Origin: an uncultured Methanosarcinales archaeon
GTDB taxonomy: Archaea > Halobacteriota > Methanosarcinia > Methanotrichales > Methanotrichaceae
Assembly (NCBI GenBank): GCA_903871465.1
Contig: CAIQHB010000023.1
Coordinates: forward strand, 1 to 57,390
DNA: 57,390 nt
Direction of reading: 5' to 3'
A model generated the notes under the pieces. The model did not search any database and was not told where the DNA came from. It was given only the letters and a program-made list of their open reading frames with translations. Position 1 is the first letter of the stretch, and the number at the start of each line of letters is the position of its first letter. Shown here piece after piece: positions 33,574 through 42,554 of this stretch. A program made the translations under genes and the position numbers.

Positions 33574-34572
33574 ATTAAAGGAAATTTTGTTTTCGTTTTA
33601 ATGATGCTTACTGTGCTGTGTATGCCAATATTTGGGCAGACAACAGCCACCAAAACGTGCGAGATCCGTGGTCAAGTCGCAGGAACTATCAATGGCATGA
33701 GCAACCTCGTTGATAACTCCTTCACTTGGAATCCGCAGAACTTCGCTGGCTTCTTCTACGATATCAAGAAGGACCTGGGCACAGAGAGCCTCAAGTTCGT
33801 TCTTACCGAGGATAACAAGCTCAGTGGTGATGCACCCTACGGAGTTACTTACACAACCACTGCTCAGAATAAGAACTTTGAGCGCGACCTGTGGGGTTCC
33901 TATAAGGTAATCGGCTTCCAGGGCGAGAAATACTTCGCGGGATACAATTACGGCGTAGATGAGCAGACTGGGTCGAGAATATTCTACGAGTGGTCAACCG
34001 ATAAAAATTCGCTCTCCAGCGAGCAACTTGAAAAAATCCTGATAGACAGCAAGGATGAGATGACCGTCACCTCTGGCACACCTCTGAAGTTAGCAGAAGG
34101 CTACGAGTTGGTTCTCAAGTTAATCGACACAAACGGAATGTATCTTGAGTTATCAAAGAATGGATACGTCGTTGACTCCAAAGTCATTTCTCCATCCAAG
34201 GATGGCGCGACTGAAGCCGACAAGACCTACTACTACAAGAATCCAGCCGTAGGCGAGCAGAAGAAGCTCGTGACCATTGGCGTTCACTTCAAGAATGCCA
34301 TAAGTATCCAAAATCAGACTGTAGCCACAGTCGACGGCAAGTGGCAGATCTCCGACACACCCCTTGCTATTATGGCGGACACTCAGTATGACAAGATGAC
34401 CATAAGAACCGTCGATGCCACTGCTGGCGTCATCGCCATGGACAACAAGGACAACGCCATAACCCTTAGCAAGAACAAGGAAACTACCCTCATGCCAGGG
34501 ATCAATCTCAGGACCGCTGACAACGACACACTCCGATTCTACATCTACTCAGAAAAGAATTGTCAATGCTGA
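33574..34572 (+). CDS. S-layer-domain protein with probable ATT start
   Basis: The protein has 332 aa from an in-frame ATT at 33574, six bases after GGAGGG (33562-33567), which gives the signal MKGNFVFVLMMLTVLCMPIF; the first ATG is 33601. The mature part carries one Methanosarcinales-type S-layer domain: VDNSFTWNPQNFAGFFYDIK, ERDLWGSYKVIGFQGEKYF, FYEWSTDKNSLSSEQLEKIL and ELSKNGYVVDSKVISP. The usual protein has two such domains and a C-terminal anchor. Here the anchor is missing and the end is a Cys pair (NCQC), so it may be a minor or soluble envelope protein. Confidence 0.78.
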   Translation: MKGNFVFVLMMLTVLCMPIFGQTTATKTCEIRGQVAGTINGMSNLVDNSFTWNPQNFAGFFYDIKKDLGTESLKFVLTEDNKLSGDAPYGVTYTTTAQNKNFERDLWGSYKVIGFQGEKYFAGYNYGVDEQTGSRIFYEWSTDKNSLSSEQLEKILIDSKDEMTVTSGTPLKLAEGYELVLKLIDTNGMYLELSKNGYVVDSKVISPSKDGATEADKTYYYKNPAVGEQKKLVTIGVHFKNAISIQNQTVATVDGKWQISDTPLAIMADTQYDKMTIRTVDATAGVIAMDNKDNAITLSKNKETTLMPGINLRTADNDTLRFYIYSEKNCQC

Positions 34573-35075
34573 GATATTACCGCGTGTAACCTGTAATCCA
34601 TTTCCTATTTTTCGATATGCTTTAAACCACAAGATATTATTATAAGGATAATTTCAGGCTCAAACCTCTTGATCTTACGCGCCGAATTGTGGATTTGCTA
34701 TTGTTTTCACTGACGGCGATTAACCGCGATCGGATGATTTTGAACCCGATTTTACCAAGACTAAGTGAACTGGTAGTTAAGTAGAAGAGATTTATGTCAA
34801 TTTAGACCAGAGAGAATAATATGTCAGTCTTTGGGCAAGCCAGAGTCGATCCACAGAGCCTTCCGCAGAAGAGCCTATCTCCGATGTGATGGACTGGCCC
34901 TGCCAGCAACTCAAAATTGAGCCGAGCGCCGCCCGCAAGATGCACTCAATATATCCAGATCCTCTGCATCAACGATCGATGCCATGTATTACGGGAAGCT
35001 GCCAGAAAAAGGCATGGGATGAAGTGGGATATGTCCTGCAACGCAGTATACATAATTGATTACCGCCACTAGAGA
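34573..35075. other. 500-bp stretch without a recognisable gene
   Basis: The first half is AT-rich. The second half (about 34820-35050) is GC-richer with short broken frames, e.g. one opening MSVFGQARVDP at 34821, and looks like decayed coding DNA. No family was recognised. Confidence 0.4.
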
Positions 35076-35636
35076 GTGTTACTGGGTGCAGTCCAAAGCG
35101 TTTTATACGCCGCTTGCAAATATGTATTAATGGACTTGATATTGTTCGTCGTGTTTCTTGCCGCTTCGGTGGCTAGCGGGATTTACTACACAGTCAAGTA
35201 CATTCGAACCAAGAAAACCGTTTTCCTAATAGCTGGCTTGGCCTTAACGTTCATAGTGATTGCTCTCATTATTCTTTACTTTTTGCCGGAAGCATCTGCA
35301 TCTCCCATGATGCCTTACGGTCCTGCCTATGTATTCAACCACACGCATTTCCAACCGTCGCCCCCAAGTCCGACGCCTGCGACCAGCCTCCTGACTAACG
35401 CTTCTCCGACTCCAATTGTTCCGAACATTGATTACAGGCCCACGGCTAACGTTTCCGCGGTTGCTACACCAACGCCAGCAGCGACTTCTCCAGTGTTGTT
35501 CGTCATGTTGCTTGCCGCTTCGGTGGCTAGCGGGATTTACTGCACAGTCAAGTACATTCGAACCAAGAAAACCGTTTTCCTAATAGCTGGCTTGGCCTTA
35601 ACGTTCATCGTGATTGCGCTCATTTTTCAATGGTAA
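35076..35636 (+). CDS. Membrane protein with a duplicated two-helix module
   Basis: The 186-aa protein has a TTG start at 35076. The module FLAASVASGIYYTVKYIRTK plus TVFLIAGLALTFIVIALI occurs at about residues 26-65 and again at 146-185. The two copies are joined by a Pro/Ser/Thr linker (PSPPSPTPATSLL). The repeat is almost perfect in the DNA (35142-35270 and 35496-35624), so the duplication is recent. The TTG start may not be right; an ATG at 35130 would keep both modules. Its last seven bases overlap the radical SAM gene. No family was recognised. Confidence 0.6.
   Translation: MLLGAVQSVLYAACKYVLMDLILFVVFLAASVASGIYYTVKYIRTKKTVFLIAGLALTFIVIALIILYFLPEASASPMMPYGPAYVFNHTHFQPSPPSPTPATSLLTNASPTPIVPNIDYRPTANVSAVATPTPAATSPVLFVMLLAASVASGIYCTVKYIRTKKTVFLIAGLALTFIVIALIFQW
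35142..35270 (+). repeat. 129-bp direct repeat, copy 1
   Basis: This is nearly identical to 35496-35624, with only a handful of substitutions. The two lie in the same reading frame of one gene and encode the same two membrane helices. Confidence 0.9.
35496..35624 (+). repeat. 129-bp direct repeat, copy 2
   Basis: This is the second copy of 35142-35270, 354 bp downstream and in frame. One visible change turns a Tyr into a Cys (IYYT to IYCT). Confidence 0.9.
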
Positions 35637-36736
35637 CTCGACTAATGCTTAACCTCGGTTACGACATCGCGAAATTCCGCAGCGACTTGTTTTACGACGA
35701 CTTCAACAGCAGGCTAGCTGCAACCGGACGCGCGTACGCGCCGCATTACGTGCTTTGGGACTGCACGAGACGCTGCAACCTCCACTGTGTGCACTGCGGC
35801 GCAGCGAAAGAAAAATATTCGGCCGAACTCTCAAACGAAGAAGTTAAGCGAGTTATCGACGAGCTCGCCGCCATGCGCGTGCGTTTTTTCGCGGCGACCG
35901 GCGGAGAACCGCTGCTTCGAAGCGACTTGTTGGACGTTTTGCGTTACGCGTGCGGAAAGGGTTTGAACACGGGTTTCGCGACAAACGGCTTCTTCATAGA
36001 TGAGGCGAAAGCCGCGGAAATAAAAGACACTGGAATTTCTTCAATCCAAGTTAGCCTTGACGGACTGCACGACGCACACAACGCGATTCGTGGTAACGCG
36101 CAAAGCTTTCAAAACGCGGTGTGTGCCATCCGGCTCTTGCTCGCCGAAGGAATCCCCGTCGTAACGGCAGCGACCACCATCACAAAAATGAATTATGGGC
36201 AAATAAGCGGACTCCGCAACTTGATGGCCGGACTCGGCGTGCGCATGTGGAGGATTTGCTTAGTCATGCCAATAGGCCGTGCGCGTTCAAGTGAATTGCA
36301 TCTCGAACCCGGACAGTTAAAGGGCTTGCTGGAGTTCGTCGAGGAAAACAACAAAAACGGATATCCTGTGAAAATCACGTTAGGCGAGAACATGCCTTTC
36401 CTCGCCAATTTCGAAAAACGGATTCGAAGCGAGCCGAACGCTTGCCCAGTAGGCTTCACCGCTTGCTGCCTCGGCGTCGATGGCAACGTACGCGGCTGTC
36501 CGGAAATGCCGGACCGGCCCGAAAACCGCGAAGGCAACGTGCTCGAGAAGCCGTTCGCGAAAATTTGGAACGAAGGATTCAAAAAATACCGCGTCCGCGC
36601 GGCCATCAACGACAGCGATTGTTCGTGCTGCGCGAGTAAAAAATCTTGCTTCGGCGGGTGCTGGGTCATGCACGAAGCACAAGGCGAACAATGCATTTAC
36701 CGCTTGCTGGGAGAAAAACCACCGTTAACCAGATGA
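35630..36736 (+). CDS. Radical SAM/SPASM domain protein
   Basis: The 368-aa protein carries the radical SAM motif in DCTRRCNLHCVHCGAAKEKY (CxxxCxxC, about residues 45-64), then FFAATGGEPLLRSDLL and VSLDGLHDAHNAIRG. The C-terminal SPASM-type region has about nine Cys (CPVGFTACCLGVDGNVRGC, then CSCCASKKSCFGGCW and a final Cys), enough for auxiliary 4Fe-4S clusters. Relatives modify peptides (RiPPs, quinohemoproteins) or heme. GC-rich codon use with many GCG/CGC/AAC codons differs sharply from its neighbours, which indicates transfer. The start overlaps the upstream membrane protein gene. Confidence 0.88.
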   Translation: MVTRLMLNLGYDIAKFRSDLFYDDFNSRLAATGRAYAPHYVLWDCTRRCNLHCVHCGAAKEKYSAELSNEEVKRVIDELAAMRVRFFAATGGEPLLRSDLLDVLRYACGKGLNTGFATNGFFIDEAKAAEIKDTGISSIQVSLDGLHDAHNAIRGNAQSFQNAVCAIRLLLAEGIPVVTAATTITKMNYGQISGLRNLMAGLGVRMWRICLVMPIGRARSSELHLEPGQLKGLLEFVEENNKNGYPVKITLGENMPFLANFEKRIRSEPNACPVGFTACCLGVDGNVRGCPEMPDRPENREGNVLEKPFAKIWNEGFKKYRVRAAINDSDCSCCASKKSCFGGCWVMHEAQGEQCIYRLLGEKPPLTR

Positions 36737-37354
36737 TTCTAAGGGGTTGTCGGAATATAAATTGCACACTTTCTAAGGCGATATTGAATAAGCTAAATCG
36801 CTTTCTATAATTATCTTTTTGGCCAAGCCCCTAACTGAAATTTGTTCGTTTTATTTTAATAGCTCTTCTAGAACTACCATCTTGAGAATAGTTCCAATTC
36901 GATATCAGTGATCTTGTATCCGATCAACTACCCAGGAACAACGCCTAGAATTTTGACACTTGGATATCGATTTAACTCTTAACCGAAGACGCATGGAGTG
37001 TTACTCGTAAGAAAGTGCGGATATCCCTTTCCCCGCACTCCAATATATTTATTGATAACGATTTTGGGCTACTAAGTGCTGGAGTTATTGCTTTTCGTCG
37101 AGGAATTAGGAGCAAGGACACTATTAATTTCTTCCCGCTAATTTGAGCAGTATCTATTATCCTCTAAATCAGGAACAACACTTAATAAAATAATCGTGCT
37201 TAAATTAAATATCATCCATAAGAATCCAAAAATATTTAAGCAAGAAGCACTTATATCTGTTTGGACATCCGCGATGCAAAAATGCTTCAGGTATGAAGAC
37301 CGTTTCATGTCAATAGGAACATATCTACATGAAAGGCCAAAATAAAGGGAAACT
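36737..37354. other. Intergenic region containing a partial third att copy
   Basis: No gene was accepted; a minus-strand frame at 37138-37389 has no support. The notable content is the att-like sequence at 37023-37065. TATA-like TATTTAAGC (about 37237) is not clearly tied to a gene. Confidence 0.4.
37023..37065 (+). repeat. Third, partial copy of the tRNA-Leu att core
   Basis: The 24 bases at 37023-37046 (ATCCCTTTCCCCGCACTCCA plus ATAT) are identical to the end of attR and its first flanking bases. The next ~19 bases (TTGATAACGATTTT region) still match the sequence after attR with about six differences. Upstream the tRNA similarity stops within the T-arm. This looks like the worn distal end of an earlier insertion at the same tRNA. 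Confidence 0.7.
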
Positions 37355-38214
37355 ATGAGCGATATAGAGGATACACTCAATGCTACCAAAGAAATTCTCT
37401 ATCAACTTAGTTCAATAATTAATAATCCCATGTATAAATATTTAATATTACTAGGTGCAGTTATTTTGTTAGTCGCGTTCTTGCTTATCCTATTAAGATA
37501 TGATAACAAAAACTTGTCATTGCACTATTTGGTTTAGGGTTGCTCTGTCTTGTGCTCGGTTCGATTGTAATTTTGAATTCGCAGAAACCCAGCAACCTGA
37601 GCCTAGAGGATAGTGTAAGAAAAGAAACTGCTGCGGTTGCAGCTGGGACAATAATCACATTGAACGCCTCTGCAAATGATCCCAATAACGATCCTATATA
37701 TTATAAATTTTATTTAAAAAGCAATTCTACGAAAAATGAATGGGAACAAAAGAGAGAATGGGATCAACAAAACGAATGGGAATGGGAGACGACACAGAAC
37801 GATATCGGCACCGATTTCGTCATAGTGGAGGCAACAGATCATAAGTTTTTAAATATCATAAAAATTGAAAAGCAGGAAGGACCGATCAACATCGTAGATC
37901 CGTCTAATGAACCACCTAAAATAACTGGTTTTTCGCAATACCCAAAGAATAGTTCTCATGCTAATACTGTGGTCACTTTAAATGTGAAGGCTTACGATCC
38001 CAACAATGATACGATTCAATATAGATTTAAGGAAATAAACAACCGAGGGGTTGAATCGGTCTTTAGAGGTTGGCAAAATGATAGCCAAGCTGGTTTTCAC
38101 AAGAATAATAACGAAATTGGCAATTATATTATAGTTGCTGAAATAAAAGATAATAAAAATGAAAATATTGATGATTCGGAGGCAGTACCGTACCATATAA
38201 CGGATACTCTATAG
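37355..38214 (+). pseudogene. Membrane protein with two Ig/PKD-like domains, split by a frameshift
   Basis: The first frame (ATG 37355) gives 60 residues with a helix YLILLGAVILLVAFLLILLR and stops at 37535. The second frame, with no good start, continues with LFGLGLLCLVLGSIVILNSQ and two related extracellular units marked LNASANDPNNDPIYYKF (about 37660) and LNVKAYDPNNDTIQYRF (about 37980). One added A in the A5 run at about 37508-37512 would join them into one ~285-aa protein with two membrane helices. It is a genuine frameshift, slippage site or sequencing error. Confidence 0.65.
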
Positions 38215-38407
38215 AACTTTTTTGCAAGACCCAAGCATACCAAGATCTTCTGAATCTTATCCGTGAGGTGTTTAGCTCCATTAGAATTATGGCAATATAC
38301 GCTTTTAGGCCAGGTTTTTGGAGAATAGCCTGAGAAGAGCCAGGCTTGGCAGAAGCTACATGATTGAATGGGCGCAAAACCATCATGTAGTTTCATTAGG
38401 CTCCAGT

Positions 38408-38848
38408 CTAGAACATATTGTTATTGAAGGCATTAAAAGCCAGATTTTGTAATCTCTTGTCCTTCATGCCTGAAGACCCCAATTTAACTGTCCCATTATC
38501 GGATATCGTGTTTCCCTGGTTATTTATTGCAGTAGGGACTAAAATGCTGTTCTGACTTGCATTGACGTTGTTGGTTTGGTTAACGGTTGAATTGGTGTTT
38601 AATGGTTTATCTTGAGAGAGCGATTTCGCCTGTAATGTAGTTTGATGATCGCCAAGATTGTCCCTGTAAAACTCATCAAAAGAGGACATGTCCATGTTGA
38701 CCGATGGGTCGCCCATGAAGTCGTAAGAAGACCCTCCACCGGAGACTGCACAAGACCCCCCACATCCTCCCCTTGCGTGAGGGAAACAGATAATGACGAA
38801 TGATATTGCCACAAGAAAAAAGATCGTATGCTTAACACTAATCCCCAT
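38408..38848 (-). CDS. Secreted hypothetical protein
   Basis: The 146-aa protein has a signal peptide (HTIFFLVAISFVIICF) ending near HARGGCGG. A Gly/Ser/Cys-rich start is followed by GDPSVNMDMSSFDEFYRDNL, then an Asn/Gln-rich, sequon-rich middle (NSTVNQTNNVNASQN) and a short conserved-looking tail LGSSGMKDKRLQNLAFNAFN. It is probably a glycosylated surface protein; the style matches the 13978 gene. No family was recognised. Confidence 0.6.
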   Translation of the reverse strand: MGISVKHTIFFLVAISFVIICFPHARGGCGGSCAVSGGGSSYDFMGDPSVNMDMSSFDEFYRDNLGDHQTTLQAKSLSQDKPLNTNSTVNQTNNVNASQNSILVPTAINNQGNTISDNGTVKLGSSGMKDKRLQNLAFNAFNNNMF

Positions 38849-39321
38849 AATGTCGTCGATTGGAGCCTGGGGTTAAAAGCCCTTCGATAGGTTGATAGGG
38901 ATTTGGTTGAAGGCATTGACTGGAGAAGGTATTCCACGCCCGCCCCACGGATGTAAAGACATGATCCAGATGAGGCCCGGAGGAGGGCAGGCCGGGGGAG
39001 CGTGAACATCTTATGCAGGAATTTGAGTGGAAAAAGTATTTCATGAAGATGATCGTCTACACTAAAATTGATAGATATGAAACCTTCATGCCCGGGTGGG
39101 CACCCATGAGGCATGAAAATGGGCTTTGAGTATATATTCAGGATCAACTTTCCTCAATCATGAGACAAGCAATAAAAGGCAAATTTTTTCTGGAGGATTT
39201 TGATATCCCCTAATATGAAACTGCCCTAAGCAACTCTTAGAACCCATGAATGTCGCCTTATTAGGCACGTGTATCAAATTTACACTCCTATGTTGCTTTG
39301 CCTGCATCGAGGAGATTTATC
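38849..39321. other. Intergenic stretch without an accepted gene
   Basis: A minus-strand frame (38599-39147) has low-quality composition and overlaps the secreted protein gene. No strong repeat or RNA was seen. The last bases carry the RBS GAGGAGA for the transposase remnant. Confidence 0.35.
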
Positions 39322-39960
39322 ATGGAGCCAATCTTAAAAAGTTATGCCGGAATGGATGTCCACGAGAAGAAGGTAGACGTATGCATTGTTCACGGACCCT
39401 TTGATAAAACTCCGAAATATGAAGTTACGACAATTGGTATGGAAAGTACCGGAATCTATTGGAAACCGATCTTCAATGTAATGGATCTGATTACCAATGA
39501 CAATCACTTTGATAAAATTAGAGATTCAGGGCTTATCGAGGTTTGGAGCAACACCAAAGCGATAAAGAGGCTCCTCGATGGGATTGACGATTATAAGGAT
39601 GTCACAATAAGCAGCCCACTATGCACCAATGAGCAATTTCCACCCTTGCCTGCACACGCGCGTGCTCCCGCGCCCGTAAGCGAGCGCCCTTCCGGGCTCC
39701 CGGCTCCGACCGCATCCAGGGCTAAAGGCTGCCAGGCCGGGAGGGCGAGCACCTGCTGGCCCACCCAAGGAAAAGTGGAGCTTGCAGTTGCTCCAAATCC
39801 AAAAGATGTCGACAGCAAAGAAAATCAATTGGTGATTTTACTATTCGCTATCGGCTTTATGGTATTTATGAGACACGATTTGGGTTTTGTGCTCATGTTC
39901 TCAGGATTATCTACTCTAATGGCATTTGGTCTTTTTTATCAACGGACTTATGGCAGGTAA
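39322..39960 (+). pseudogene. IS110-family transposase remnant joined to unrelated sequence
   Basis: The N-terminus ILKSYAGMDVHEKKVDVCIV is the DEDD-domain opening of IS110 transposases, and VTTIGMESTGIYWKPIFNV is the next conserved block. The ~40 residues that normally separate them are missing, and everything after about 39480 is unrelated. The remainder is a GC-rich insert (about 39640-39780) and a short membrane-helix tail (LLFAIGFMVFMRHDLGFVLM). The frame stays open by chance. It cannot act as a transposase. Confidence 0.7.
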
Positions 39961-40154
39961 AAGATTTGATGAGCTAACCGAATATAGAGACAAGGGGACG
40001 ATCAACGGTATTAAGGCCCACCAAATCTGATCTCCAGAGATCCTCAGGCCGAAACTACCTCACTGGTGTCTTCTCCATCGAGAAGTTCATCCAGTTATGT
40101 TTCAGAGCAACACTATAAATCTTATAAGGTGGTATATACTATTGGGTGATATTA

Positions 40155-40409
40155 ATGGACGATATAGATCTTAAAATCATTGAAGCTATCAATACTGTTT
40201 CCCCAAAGTCTTTTGTAAGTCCCGTCAAAGTTAATGAGGGCTTAAAGCTTGATGCAAATCGGCTTGGAACTCGTCTAATGATCCTTAAGAAATCAGGTTA
40301 TGTAGACATTATGACCAGCGAATACCCGTCGAGTCTGACCCTTCCCAATGCCATCTCGAAAGTTTACCTCACAGAATTGGGACGCAAAACATTGACGGAT
40401 AAGAAATAG
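40155..40409 (+). CDS. Small winged-helix DNA-binding protein
   Basis: The protein has 84 aa from ATG 40155. It reads DDIDLKIIEAINTVSP, then VKVNEGLKLDANRLGTRLMI and LKKSGYVDIM, ending in KVYLTELGRKTL. This is the helix-turn-helix plus wing order of MarR/PadR-type regulators ('L...L...GYV......LT..G'). It is probably a transcription regulator; no adjacent target gene is obvious. TATA-like TTATAAGGTGG precedes it by about 25-35 bases. Confidence 0.65.
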   Translation: MDDIDLKIIEAINTVSPKSFVSPVKVNEGLKLDANRLGTRLMILKKSGYVDIMTSEYPSSLTLPNAISKVYLTELGRKTLTDKK

Positions 40410-40583
40410 AACTTGCCTTCAATGATCCATTAGAATGGTTCCGCAGAAAATCAACAATTCCTCTATTAATAAAGTATAGGGCGAATGTAAACTTTTTTCG
40501 AGGTGAGGGAATATGTAGCCGTTATATTCTGGAAAAGAATAAAAATTAAATGATAAATTGCCGAGTTTTCCCCTATTCATGAA

Positions 40584-41360
40584 TTAAGGAGAATTCATCC
40601 ATTGGTAGGTTCCATAGTCCCAGGCAAAGGGATTGCCACTATTAGAGTTGCCGAACAGTTTCTGATTTGCTTTGTTCGCAGCTACATTATCCAGTGCTGC
40701 TTGAGGAGCATTGCTGTCGAATGGAACATTGTACCCGGGATAACTTACTAGAGATTTTACTGGATTATTGGTCAAAGGTGGGTAAGTCATTTTCACAGTG
40801 CCTGATACATCTATTATCACTGAATTGCTTGTTACCCCACTAACAATAAAGGACAACGTATGCCGTCCAGGTGCATCTGCATAGAATCCAAGCTGACCTG
40901 TGGGATAGAAGAAGTAGCTATAGGTGCTGTTCTGACCACTTGAATCGACCAGGATTATGTTGCCGCTGCCCTCGTTGGGAGAGATCGCCAATAGCGACAC
41001 CATCGTTCCCTGGGGAACTACAGCGTATTGTGACCAGTCTGTTGCTCCCTGTATCCATAGGGCATTGCCTGATGCAGTTGATTGATACGTAGAGTAAGGA
41101 ACTTGCTGCATCTGGATGCCGAAGTAGACGCTGGCTGGTGTCCTGCCTGTGAGGTTAAATTGCACAGGAGGCAGAACATGTGCGCTTTGGACGGAACCCG
41201 TAAGTGCAGTGTAGAATTGAGAGTACTGCGAAGTGCTTTGTCCGGCATTCGCCGCGGTGCTTGAACCGTTCACCGGGGTCGCATATTGTCCTTGAACCCC
41301 TGACAAACATGCTAATAGAATGAATGCCAATAGTGTCGATAGTAACCTGTTCATTTTCAT
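40584..41360 (-). CDS. Secreted surface protein (paralogue of 54761-55462)
   Basis: The 258-aa protein has a signal peptide (LLSTLLAFILLACLSG) cleaved near VQGQY. The core domain shares a clear pattern with the protein at 54761-55462: TPASVYFG..., WIQGATDWSQYAVVPQG and the closing APGRHTLSFIVSGVTSNSVI. A tail rich in Asn and Pro ends in FAWDYGTYQWMNS. It is probably a beta-rich adhesive or envelope protein; no named family was recognised. Confidence 0.7.
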   Translation of the reverse strand: MKMNRLLSTLLAFILLACLSGVQGQYATPVNGSSTAANAGQSTSQYSQFYTALTGSVQSAHVLPPVQFNLTGRTPASVYFGIQMQQVPYSTYQSTASGNALWIQGATDWSQYAVVPQGTMVSLLAISPNEGSGNIILVDSSGQNSTYSYFFYPTGQLGFYADAPGRHTLSFIVSGVTSNSVIIDVSGTVKMTYPPLTNNPVKSLVSYPGYNVPFDSNAPQAALDNVAANKANQKLFGNSNSGNPFAWDYGTYQWMNSP

Positions 41361-41565
41361 GATATGCTAATCGGAAGCCATTGAATAAATAGGTTTTGAT
41401 ATCAAAATATTAAAGTGCTATAAGCTATGCGTATATAAATTTGAATGCGGATTCAAAACTACTTGAATGTAAGTCGTGGCATAATCATAGAATCAGGATC
41501 GGCTTCAAGCGGATCAAATCCATATTTCGAGCAGGGGTTTCCAACCCCAGGTCAAAGGAACAAAG

Positions 41566-41615
41566 TTGAGGGCCTGTCGCGCAGGCGTTCGCGGGTTCGA
41601 ATCCCATCTCCAGCA
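41566..41615 (+). other. 3' fragment of a leucine-type tRNA
   Basis: The sequence holds a type II variable arm (GCCTG-TCGCG-CAGGC), a T-loop TTCGAAT and the 3' acceptor strand TCTCCAGC followed by discriminator A. The T-stem has mismatches. No matching 5' acceptor or D-arm is found upstream. This is a tRNA 3' end of the sort left as an attachment-site scar, but from a different tRNA than the CAA gene. Confidence 0.6.
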
Positions 41616-41838
41616 CTATATTTTTCGCGGCATAACGAATTCTAACTGCGCCGATCACATGCCAGATAGAATTTTAAAGCTTTTAGTCAAGAGGGTTGAC
41701 CAAAGAAGCTGGAAGAGATTTAACGCCTTTGTAGTCTGATTCTTTTGTGAGCGTGCAAATACACTCTCAATATCCTATTTATTAGATAGCAAGCGGTCTA
41801 TTGCAATAATATATAATATAATGTTTATTTAATTTTAG

Positions 41839-42240
41839 ATGGAAAACTATTTAGTTCAAATTACGGAATTTTGTATTTGGTGGTATCAAGTGAATAACTA
41901 TCTTGCATTCTTCATTTTAGCGTTCTATTTCGGTTTAGTCGTTACTGGAACCGCTCAAGAATCCTTGAATACAATCCCACAAGGCCAGGGACTGGAACCG
42001 AACTATATGAATTCTTATTACCCCTCATATAATTCCCTTGCATATTGGAACAGTCCGTATGTTCCGGCGAAGTGTGCGGTCCAGGCTGCAAAAGAACGTC
42101 TTTATGCTAACAAGTACATGAATCCCAACTCTGTCTGGTGGCAAGTGCAAGAATCAAAGGAACGACTGTGGATGGTCAAGAATGCTTGCCGCACCTGCAC
42201 TCAGGAGCAAGAATACGGCTTAAGAGGACCCCGGTTTTAG
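41839..42240 (+). CDS. Secreted or membrane-anchored hypothetical protein
   Basis: The protein has 133 aa from ATG 41839. An in-frame GTG at 41890, with GGTGG just upstream, would give a better signal peptide (NYLAFFILAFYFGLVV). After the cleavage-like TGTAQES comes a Tyr/Asn/Pro-rich part (NSYYPSYNSLAYWNS) and a helical end with two Cys (ACRTCTQEQE). Two similar segments AAKERLYANKYMN and ESKERLWMVKNA suggest a small repeat. No family was recognised. Confidence 0.5.
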   Translation: MENYLVQITEFCIWWYQVNNYLAFFILAFYFGLVVTGTAQESLNTIPQGQGLEPNYMNSYYPSYNSLAYWNSPYVPAKCAVQAAKERLYANKYMNPNSVWWQVQESKERLWMVKNACRTCTQEQEYGLRGPRF

Positions 42241-42333
42241 GGAGATCAGGATAATTCAAAATTTATAATACTTTTCTGATTGTTAACGTATGGTTAGACA
42301 TCAATCTTATGTGCAGATTGCCGCATCAAGTAT

Positions 42334-42480
42334 CTAAACTGAAAGCCACTCCTCGCGGCCGATCTCTCCTTATTTTTCAAGATCTGCGCTAAAAAGCCCA
42401 ACACTAAATCCTGGCCGTGATGAGGATTGGGAATGGTCACATATATGCGCCCCTTGGCCAGCTCCATAACCCGCAGCCAT
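42334..42480 (-). pseudogene. Decayed hicA toxin gene
   Basis: The reverse strand encodes GRIYVTIPNPHHGQDLVLGF and LAQILKN in one frame and EIGREEWLSV plus stop in another. Both match HicA; compare LTVDLPNPHKQDIGVGLLKK and EISREEWFSV in the intact gene at 6956. One frameshift and the loss of the N-terminal helix make it non-functional. No hicB partner remains. Confidence 0.7.
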
Positions 42481-42554
42481 CTTGTATCATCTTAGTCCTA
42501 ATCTCGCCGTGGCCGTTAGATTCAAATTAGTCTGCTGTGTTTCCTGCGTCCAAT

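Noticed and set aside
38599-39147. 182-aa minus-strand frame
   Set aside because: Overlaps the better secreted protein gene; scrambled composition typical of a shadow frame.
41445-41645. 66-aa frame over the tRNA fragment
   Set aside because: It contains the tRNA-derived RRRSRVRIPSPA string and is not a protein gene.
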